Shown: positions 56,494-64,000 of the stretch, one piece after another
Layout: each line of letters opens with the position of its first letter
Position numbering within the stretch: the first letter of the stretch is position 1
From: Apiosordaria backusii
Taxonomy: Eukaryota > Ascomycota > Sordariomycetes > Sordariales > Lasiosphaeriaceae
DNA length: 64,000 bases
Reading direction: 5' to 3'
Assembly: GCA_030549205.1 (NCBI GenBank)
Contig: JAUKTV010000024.1
Coordinates: forward strand, 62,001 to 126,000
Translations under genes and position numbers: made by a program
The notes under the pieces: generated by a model
Told to the model about the DNA's origin: nothing
What the model saw: the letters and a program-made list of their open reading frames with translations, nothing else
Databases searched by the model: none

Positions 56494-58635
56494 ATGACAA
56501 CTGACAATCCGCGTCCAAGTCTCCTCGAGCTTTGGTTTGCTTCGGAGCGAGCCTTGGGTAAACAAGCCGGCGAGCCACAGTCGACTGCTCCCCTCGAAGC
56601 ATCAAACATGAGCTCGACGTCATCAGTCCCGAGCAAGCCCTCGTCGACGGGAGCCACAACCCACTCCCCTGCCCCTTCCCAGACCCCCTCAGCGGCGAGC
56701 TTCGAAACGAGCCGGCGGCAGACTCAAAGCCCATTGCACACCCAGGGACAACCAAGGAAGAGCCAAGGAGCAAGGAAGCAGCACCGGAATCAGAGAAGGG
56801 CCGGGCCGTCGTTTGGAAACTCTCATATGGACGACGAGGACGCCATGGCTGAGATCAGGGCTCTTCGCAATACCTCGAGCCGGCGTGGCCAAACCTCCAT
56901 CACACACTTAATGAACTATGCGTTGCCGCCACGGCCGTATGAGGGTTCACATGCTCCTTACTCCCGCTCATACCGGCGAAACCCTGCTTGGGGGGTCGGC
57001 TCGGGGTATCATGCCGTCGACAAGGCCCGGTACATCCATGCAAACTACCGCTTTGTCGTGACTCCCGAGGGAAACTACACCTCTCAGGCAGCCGATGCCG
57101 ACAAGCACCTCGAGTGGACCGACGTACTCCAAGTCATTGCCTCCACCGAATCGCAACAGACGTCGTGCCCGATCTGCCTGTCTGAGCCAGTTGCGCCGCG
57201 CATGGCAAAGTGTGGACACATCTTTTGCCTGCCTTGTTTGATGCGCTTTATGAATACGAACATGGGCGACGGAGCAGAGAAGAAGCAGCCCAAGTGGAGG
57301 AAGTGTCCAATCTGTGAAGATAGCATTCAACTTTCTGATGTGCGACCGGTGAGGTTCTACGCCGGACAGGAAAGCCCCCTGCCTCGCCCGGGCGACGATG
57401 TCATTCTCCGCCTGATGGCTCGGAACCCCAAAAGCACGCTTGCGCTTCCTCGAGAGAGCGGCGCAGAGGTGCTCGAGTCTGGCGAGGATATTCCTTGGCA
57501 CTGGGCAGCCAACGTCCTGGACTATGCCAGAATCATGAGGGGTACGGGCAGCTACATGGCGGAGCAGTTTGATCGAGAAATCGAGGAGCTGCTCAAGCAA
57601 GAGAAAGAGGATGAGCTCCTGTATCAGGAAGATACAGAGTGGACCCAAAAGGCCGTGAGAGCAATCAACACCACCAAGGAGAAGATGGTTGGACTTGGAG
57701 AATCGCAGTCTGAGACTTCATCTTCCAAAGTCCCTGAGCTGCTGGTAGCACCAGTGGACCAAAAGCCTCACGAACCAGGATTCTACTTTTACACCTCGCC
57801 ACCACATCTCTACCTGTCACCGCTCGACATCCGGATTCTAAAAACGAAATATGGCTCTTTCTCCTCCTTCCCATCAACTTTGCTTCCCCGTGTCGAGCAC
57901 ATTTCAACCGGCCACGTCGTTGATGACGCCCTTCGAAAACGTGCAAAATACCTAGCCCACCTACCCCAAGGCTGTCTCATCAGCTTTTTAGAGTGCGACT
58001 GGACTGACATCGTCCCCTCCGACGTCCTCGCCACCTTTGGCCAAGACATTGAGCGTCGCCGAAAGAGAAACCGAGACAAGGCCGCCCAGGAAGAGCGCGA
58101 GCGGATCCAAGCCGAAAGGATCGAAGCCGCTCAGGTGCGCGGAGCCAGACGGCAGATGAGCGGCGTCCTAGACGAGGAAATTACCTCTGTTCGGTATGAC
58201 AATTCCGGGCTGATGGACGACTCCCCGGTGAATTTGGATGATTTCTTGCCGCTGGGAGCTTCGGTGAGCGGGACGTCGCCGCCGAATCCAAGAAATGGGT
58301 TCGGCACACTCGGGGAGATCAGCACCAGCCCGTCGGGGAGCAGGACGGTGTGGGGGACTCCTGCCATCGCCGGGGGCGAGCCGGTGAAAACCGTCCCCAG
58401 ACCGCGGGTGGATGACGGCTGGCTGAAGGACGAAGCAGTCTTGGAGACGCTAGGGGTGGCAGATGTGGCTTTTCAGATGGAGGCCATGGGGATTGCGGAT
58501 GCTTCTTCTGTTGCGGGACCAAGCAGCGCTGCAACTGCTGCTGCTGCTACTGGTGGTGGGAGTGGTGGTGGCGGCAAGAAGAAGAAGAAACAAAAGATCA
58601 CGTTGATGAGTACCGGTGGTAAGAGAGGACTTTAG
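56494..58635 (+). CDS. mag2: RNF10/Mag2-type RING E3 ubiquitin ligase
   Basis: 713 aa, single exon. The frame is open upstream but 56494 is the first in-frame ATG (ACAATGAC). Residues 1-110 are Ser/Pro/Thr/Gln-rich. Conserved RNF10 core: INHLMNY-like segment (ITHLMNYALPPRPYE), then DKARYIHANYRFVVTPEGNY, then the RING at about 225-285 (CPICLSEPVAPRMAKCGHIFCLPCL and WRKCPICED; C3HC4). After it come VRPVRFYAGQE and, near the middle, FYFYTSPPHLYLSPLDIRILKTKYGSFSSFPSTLLPRVEHI, the family's second conserved block. A basic helical stretch and a Ser/Gly-rich end with KKKKKQK follow. Known role: human RNF10 and yeast Mag2 monoubiquitinate 40S proteins uS3/uS5 on stalled ribosomes (18S non-functional rRNA decay, initiation quality control). 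Confidence 0.9.
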   Translation: MTTDNPRPSLLELWFASERALGKQAGEPQSTAPLEASNMSSTSSVPSKPSSTGATTHSPAPSQTPSAASFETSRRQTQSPLHTQGQPRKSQGARKQHRNQRRAGPSFGNSHMDDEDAMAEIRALRNTSSRRGQTSITHLMNYALPPRPYEGSHAPYSRSYRRNPAWGVGSGYHAVDKARYIHANYRFVVTPEGNYTSQAADADKHLEWTDVLQVIASTESQQTSCPICLSEPVAPRMAKCGHIFCLPCLMRFMNTNMGDGAEKKQPKWRKCPICEDSIQLSDVRPVRFYAGQESPLPRPGDDVILRLMARNPKSTLALPRESGAEVLESGEDIPWHWAANVLDYARIMRGTGSYMAEQFDREIEELLKQEKEDELLYQEDTEWTQKAVRAINTTKEKMVGLGESQSETSSSKVPELLVAPVDQKPHEPGFYFYTSPPHLYLSPLDIRILKTKYGSFSSFPSTLLPRVEHISTGHVVDDALRKRAKYLAHLPQGCLISFLECDWTDIVPSDVLATFGQDIERRRKRNRDKAAQEERERIQAERIEAAQVRGARRQMSGVLDEEITSVRYDNSGLMDDSPVNLDDFLPLGASVSGTSPPNPRNGFGTLGEISTSPSGSRTVWGTPAIAGGEPVKTVPRPRVDDGWLKDEAVLETLGVADVAFQMEAMGIADASSVAGPSSAATAAAATGGGSGGGGKKKKKQKITLMSTGGKRGL

Positions 58636-59545
58636 GACAGTCTGGACTCACCCGCCCGCCCATGCCACCTAGAGTAAAAACTTTTGTTTTTTTCAATGCT
58701 GCTCAGAACTGTGTACGGCTATGTAAGGACAACATTCAAAAAAGCATTTTGAGATTTCATGAGCATAGCTATAGGTGTTGTTGGGTGGTGGGCGGCGATA
58801 TGACAGCGAACTTTTCATGGCATTCACCTTACCTTATATAGCGATAACGGGTGGCAAGACTACAATCCCGATCCTACTTTGAATTGTACCATTATGCTTG
58901 TAGTACTCTCAGATCCTCTTGTTGAAGTTATCACAGCACAAGGAAACTTCCAGTGTAATCACGTCTTGAACCACCGTACGTGAAACCATTGGTGGTACCT
59001 CGTGTGAATTTTGAGCGTATTCGCCAACACTGTCACAGTTCGAATCGAAGAAAGTGACATAGGTAAAACGTCAGTTTATTAGAGGAACCATGTTAGTTAC
59101 CGGGTTACAACCAAACATTAACGGCATGACAAAACAAAAGGTCCCCATGGAACACGACCCTGAGAAAAAACGGGCCTGGATATCGCAAACACCCAAACCA
59201 CCCCACACACACCACAGTCAAACTTCCTCCCACCCAAAACGCAAGTCCCTCTTTCATATGAACCCAGTTCCCATAAAACTATAGACGGTCTTTGTCCACC
59301 ACTTCATCAACTATGACACACGGCGAAAAAAGCAAAACGCCATCAGGCCATCGTCGGGGATATCCCGTCCAATATTACTGATACACGGATGCTCAGCGAA
59401 CGACAACGTGTGGACATCCACCTTGCAACCAGGGGGGAATCATGAGAGAAAATAGGAAGATAGGAAAGTAGCACAGCCCCGAGCCAGAAAACAGCTATTT
59501 AAACGCCCAAGTCCTGAATACAAAGACGCACCCTGCCCAGAAAGC
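58636..59545. other. Convergent 3' regions, RNF10 / CBM48 protein
   Basis: 910 bp between converging stop codons. No gene is seen; one short CA-rich ORF (59090-59284) is dismissed. Confidence 0.55.
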
Positions 59546-62500
59546 TTAGTGCGAGGTGAACCTATGCTTCAGCTTGGCGAAAAAGCCGCTGACTCTGTTC
59601 TTCTTCTTGGCCTCGGCCGTAGTTGTCTTGGTGAGGGTGGCATCACCGGCAGTGGCGTCGGCAACAGCGGCGTCGGTCGCTGCGGCATCAGCCGCAGCTG
59701 TGCTTCCGTTGGTAGCGGGCTTGGCCTCCTCAGTGGTAGTCTCGGCGGTAGCGGCGGTGGTAGCTTCGGTGGCAGCAGCGGGAGCGGTAGAAGTGGTAGC
59801 CGCCTCGGTAGCCTTGGGTTCCTCAGCCTTGGTCTCCTCAGCCTTAGTCTCCTCAACAGCAGGGGGCAGCTCGACAGCCTTGATGGACTCGGCTTCGGCA
59901 GCAGCGGGCTCGGCAGCATCGACAGCCTTGACCTCCTCAACGGGAGCAGGTGGCTCAACCACCAGAGCAGTATTAGCAGCCTTGGTCTCTTCGATGGGCT
60001 TCGCCTCCTCAGCAGTCTTGGGAGCCTCAGGTTCGACCGTCTTAACCTCCTTCAAGAGCTCGGCCTCCACCTCCTTCTTGTCCTCAACCGCAGCCGCATT
60101 GCTAGCGGCCTCTGGGCTCGCGCCAGCCTTCTCCAGAGACTCCTTGACCTCGGCAGGGACTTCGGCAGCAACAACCTTGGTCTCCTCCTCAATCTTGGCG
60201 GCGGCGGCAGCCTTAGCCTCCTCTTCAGCCTTGGCTTCCTCGGCCTCGACATACTCCTGGGCCTTAGCAGCTGACTCCTCGATAGAATCTGTAGGCTTAA
60301 CCTCCTTGAGGAGCTCAGCCTCGACGGCCTTCTTATCCTCCACAGCAGCGGTGTTGGCCGCAGCCTCGGGGCTCTCGACAGCTTCCTTAAGAGACTCCTT
60401 CACCGTGGCAGGGACCTCAGGGGCCACGCTCTCTACAATCTCCTCTTGCTTGGCTTCAATCGCTTCTTGCTGGGCCTCAGTGATAGTCTTCTGTACCGAC
60501 TCGGGGAGGACCTCCTTGACGGAATCAGGTAGGTTGGTAGCAGCATCGGTGGCGGCTTCGGTGGCCTTCTGGGCGGCATCAGTGGCAGCCTCAGTGGCCT
60601 GGGCAGTCACGTCGGCGGCAGCAACGCCCGCCTTCTGAGCGGCATCATGGATGACCTCGGTGGCCTTAGCGGCGTAATCAGCGGCAACATCGGTTGCCTT
60701 GTGGGCGGCCTCGGTGGCAGCCTCGCCGGCGTTCTGCGCAGCAACGACAGCAGCACCAAGAAGTGTAGCGCCGGCTGTGGCAGCGGCGGCGACAACGGTC
60801 TCAGCCACTGTCTTGTCGGTCTCTGACTTCTCGGTACCCTTGCCCGCAGTACCCTCTGAGGTAGGTGGAATTTCAGGAACCTTCTGAAGAAGCTCCTCCT
60901 CAACGGCAGCCTTCTCCTTTACCTCCTCCTCGATAGCGCTGGCCTCGGGCTCGGCGTGGGCCTCTTCTTGGCTGTGCTTGACAATCTCGGGCACCTTGCC
61001 TTCCAGGGGAGCCTGGGCGGCAAGTTTGGCAGTGGTGGAGTCGGGGCCAACGGTGTTAATGGTGACATCATTAGTGCCAGCGATTGGCAGGCTGGACTCG
61101 GGGATCATGGTGCTGGTGACAGGGGGAAGCTCGGTCTCAATACCGGGAATACGATCAGACTTCTCGTAAGACTCCTTATCCAAGGTGACGTGGCTGTCGA
61201 TGGCCTCAACTCTGAGGGCGCCGGGAATTGGCTCACCAGCAGTCAATTTGATAGGGTTGACGGCGCCAATTGTCGCGGGGAGGGGATCAATCTTGACCTG
61301 CTTGTCAAGCTCGGTAAGAGGGGTCTCGGGGTAAGTGCCCGGGGGCGAAACCTCGGCGGGAGCGGCGACCTCTTCCTTCTTCTCCTCTACAGGAGCTGTC
61401 TCTTCCTCCTTCTCAGCCTCCAGGGGAACGACAGCAGCCAATTGAGCGGTGGTGGACTCGGGGGTGACTGTGTTGATGGTGGCCGCGGCGGGGCCGGCCT
61501 CTTCTACCTTGTCCGCCATTATTTGGTTGGGCAATAAAACGTTGTTCTCGTTTCCTTCGTGATCTTTCTCCTGGGGAGCGGTGTGGTCTGTAGTCCAAAC
61601 TCCGTCGACGACGAACTGGACAAGAGGTGAATGTCAGTAAAAGAATAGGTTGAGCAGGTGAATTGAGGCGCTTGGAACAGAAGTCAAGCTAACAGCGGGG
61701 ATCCAATTCAACTTAAAAAGCAGCACCGGGAGGGGCAGCTCCAGCTGGAGACTGGAATGCACGCTGCAAGGCCCCGGCTCCTTGTCCTAGTCCTGGTTAC
61801 AACCTCGAAGCGGCATTGGATCATGAGACTCGGTTTTGCGCTTATGGGTCCCACTGAAGATACCGCTAGTCTCGGTTGCAACGCTCGGTGCTCATCCTGC
61901 GTGATGCTCCGGAGTAGGAGCCAACTCACAGAGATGGCATCATCCACTATGCCAAAAGCCCACAAAACAGTCAAGCAAACCAATTCAAAGACCACCAGCC
62001 AGACAAAACAGCCGCCCCAGCCCTTATACAGCCTCCCATGCGCAACTTGGAGTAAGGTGACATCTGCTGAGGTTTTGGGGCTGCTCTTGGCGGGCCGATG
62101 GATCAGTTGCTTGGCTGCCAGTGGGTGCATCTCGGTGTGGGTGGAGATTCACAAGCACAGCTTGATCTCCCTTCACCTGCCGTCCCCGCTCCGGTTGATT
62201 GCGACCCCCGCCTTACCTTTGAGGCCAGGGCTAGAGAAAAAGCGGTTTTGATATTGGGAGCGGCATGGCGTTTTGAAACGGTTTTCTAGGAAGAAGAAGA
62301 AGAAGAAGAAGAAAAAGATGCAGGGGAAAGAGGAGGTGAGGTGGAGGGGTGTTGAGGATGGTGATGGGCAGAAGAAGTAGAAAGACTTCGAGAATGAGGA
62401 GCAAGCGGAACAAAAACAAATGGAATTGTCGTACACACCTTGTAGTAGATCTTTTCCGAGGCCTTGGGTAGCGTTACGATCTTCTGGAAGACCTGTCCAA

Positions 62501-62851
62501 CGCGCTCGAGCTGCTCGCTCTTGCTCCAATCGTCAAAAGTCCCGGTCACGTAAACTTCCTCGGCATCATGGGGCCTGCAATGGGGGGAGGAAGCGGTTAG
62601 CAAGCTGTCAAACATGTAGGTGGCAGAATCGTCATGGTGGCATCAACCGGGCAAAGCTTCGGGGGTGGACTGCGAGTCAGAGAGGTCTGGCAAGGATGCA
62701 AGCTCTCTGAGCGCAAGTCGATGCGACTCGGCCGGCGACCCTCGACATGATGATCGATCAGTTTGGCCTGTTGATGGAGACTGCCACCTGCTTGGGTGAG
62801 TGAGAGATGGATGATGCCTGCGACTAACCACTTGAAGGTGAAAGTGCCCAT
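59546..62851 (-). CDS. Crp1/Mdg1-like protein with N-terminal AMPK-type CBM48
   Basis: Exons 62829-62851, 62439-62574, 59546-61615; 742 aa. Exon 1 encodes only MGTFTFKW (Trp split TG|G). The CBM48 (residues 1-85) reads FKWPHDAEEVYVTGTFDDW, FQKIVTLPKASEKIYYK, then FVVDGVWTTDHTAPQEKDHEGNENNVL. Two related motifs follow (INTVTPESTTAQLAA and INTVGPDSTTAKLAA). Residues about 240-370 form an Ala-rich LEA/apolipoprotein-like helical repeat. Two near-identical 40-residue blocks (VKESLKEAVESPEAAANTAAVEDKK and VKESLEKAGASPEAASNAAAVEDKK) precede a long Ala/Glu/Thr tail. The end is basic and amphipathic: KKKNRVSGFFAKLKHRFTSH. Yeast Crp1 binds cruciform DNA and Mdg1 affects pheromone signalling; glycogen binding by the CBM is expected. 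Intron 2 is 823 nt, very long for this locus. Confidence 0.88.
61616..62438 (-). other. 823-nt intron 2 of the CBM48 gene
   Basis: It runs from donor GTGTGT (62438) to acceptor TCCAG (61616). It interrupts the CBM48 exactly between YYK and FVVDG. It contains a GAA/TTC trinucleotide tract at about 62290-62313. No alternative exon preserving the domain was found. Confidence 0.7.
62290..62313. repeat. (GAA)8 microsatellite inside intron 2
   Basis: About eight GAA units (TTC on the transcribed strand), 125 nt downstream of the donor site. It would form a polypyrimidine tract in the pre-mRNA. Confidence 0.8.
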
Positions 62852-64000
62852 GGCTGCGGGATGCTGCTGATTGGTGAGAATTGAGAATCCGCTGATTTGA
62901 TTGATTGTATCGGTGAGACGTGCCTCTAGCTGGCGGCGAGTCGACAGAACAGGAAGCAAGCAATGCGCGCTGGCTGGCTGATCCGCAATGTAGGCAGGTG
63001 GAAGCTGAAGCTCGGAGCCGAATGATGCTGCGTGGAAGGAGCCTGTTAAGATGCCTCAAGAACTCTCTCGGTCGAAAGAATTGCTTAGGTATGCGGCGAT
63101 ACGGCACACAGACCTCTCTCTGGCTGATAGGCAGGGTAGCTCTGTTGATTGGTGGGGGTCGCGCTGACGTCAATTAGATATGCGATGCGAGAGACAAAGG
63201 CCGCGAATGCAACTTTGAGGTTCAGAGACAATTGTTCCAGCCTTTTTAACAGAAAGCGAAGAAGTCTTCTTTGAGTTGTCAATTGTTATCGCAACAGAGT
63301 GAATGAGCGATATCAACATCAAATTTTCAAACACGCGCCATCACGGTCAACAAATGGAAGAGGCTGGCTCGCGTTAATGTGGAAGCTGCAAATGCGCTAG
63401 GGTCCGTCCAGTTGCGCACGCCAAGAAACACCACCCCAGCCAGGTCCACCAAGCATTCGTATTTCTTGGCTCCTCCACCGCTCTCTGCCTTCTCCGTCTC
63501 ACCCACTTGTCGTCAACGCAAGTGGATATTACATACTTGGGTTGTGAAGTCTCAACAAATTCTGCTACTCTTGCCCTTCTGGCCAATCCAAGTCTTCTCA
63601 GCCAGGCATTGTTGCAGCCGTTGTTGATAACGCCACCACGCACTCTTGCGGCACAATACCGTCTCGACAGACAGTATCCGAGCTTCGACCTCAAACTGTC
63701 AAACTGTCAAACAGAACCCGAAATTCCTTGTCAAGCTTCCTACACACGTCATCGCCCTGGAGTGTTTGCAAGGGTAACAATCCCGATTCTTCCAATTTTA
63801 GCACACCGACGTTTGCTTACTTTTACCATGATACCTCTGGGCCAGACCATCAGCGGGTGACTTGCGCATAAACTATGCCTAACCCTAACCCATATTGACA
63901 AACAAAGACAACAACGCCCCTTACACTTTGCAATTCCTTTTGCAATTTGAAAGCTTTCACTGAGGGAAATGCCACGTTCAATTCCTTAGACTTTCATGGA
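62852..64000. promoter_or_regulatory. Promoter of the CBM48 gene and right window end
   Basis: No gene is supported. The left part is the CBM48 gene promoter. A telomere-like CCTAACCCTAACCC lies at 63878-63891. Short ORFs near 63400-63860 overlap on both strands without motifs. A gene could begin beyond the edge. Confidence 0.45.
63878..63891. repeat. Interstitial telomere-like repeat
   Basis: CCTAACCCTAACCC is 2.3 copies of the fungal telomere unit TTAGGG. In promoters such elements can be bound by Tbf1/TRF-like Myb proteins. Confidence 0.6.

Noticed and set aside
59549..60638. Long Ser/Ala/Gly-rich plus-strand ORFs (241 and 360 aa)
   Set aside because: They are mirror images of the Ala/Glu/Thr-rich repeats of the CBM48 protein on the minus strand.

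Overview
The window is nuclear DNA of a filamentous ascomycete (Pezizomycotina), most likely a Sordariomycete. The reasons are short introns (mostly 50-100 nt) with GTRNGY donors, CTAAC/CTGAC-type branch points and YAG acceptors, moderate GC, gene-dense blocks separated by long intergenic stretches, and typical filamentous-fungal families (CFEM/GPI protein, F-box protein with a Cys-rich tail, C2H2 plus fungal-specific transcription factor, AMPK-CBM protein). No rRNA, tRNA, CRISPR, transposase or reverse transcriptase was recognised.

Layout. 1-213: 5' end of COQ7 (-), cut by the window edge, divergent from RTF1 (727-3004, +; Paf1 complex). 3866-5287 (+): unknown Arg/Glu-rich protein with ten octapeptide repeats. 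7029-8969 (-): AHC1-like zinc-finger protein. 11243-12256 (+): Alba-domain protein. 12877-13330 (-): VTC1, divergent from 14216-15003 (+): Tctex-type dynein light chain. 17503-18438 (+): F-box protein. 19953-20605 (+): CAP/SCP protein whose frame is broken. 21799-23434 (+): choline-phosphate cytidylyltransferase. 23435-31986: 8.5 kb with no recognisable gene. 31987-36128 (+): C2H2/fungal-specific transcription factor. 37435-40864 (-): C1-tetrahydrofolate synthase. 42126-43325 (+): eIF3i. 44149-47714 (-): ISWI remodeller. 48833-49573 (+): HAPSTR1/TAPR1-like protein. 52972-53591 (+): CFEM-like GPI protein. 54296-54985 (-): disordered hydrophilic protein. 56494-58635 (+): RNF10/Mag2 RING E3. 59546-62851 (-): Crp1/Mdg1-like CBM48 protein.

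The genes are mostly core housekeeping (transcription elongation, chromatin, translation, one-carbon and phospholipid metabolism, polyphosphate) arranged as divergent and convergent pairs. They do not form a pathway cluster, and I found no clear evidence of an undescribed multi-gene system. The points most worth checking are: a mitochondrial-type N-terminal extension and a 21-nt microexon in the C1-THF synthase; an in-frame 459-nt exitron-like segment inside the transcription-factor domain; the single-base frame break in the CAP gene; a perfect octad repeat predicted to form a single alpha helix; Pho4/NUC-1-type E-boxes in front of VTC1; a Gcn4/CPC-1-type site in front of the C1-THF synthase; and the 8.5-kb gene-free interval ahead of the transcription factor. 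Exon boundaries were set by eye from splice consensus, reading phase and family conservation; there is no transcript evidence.
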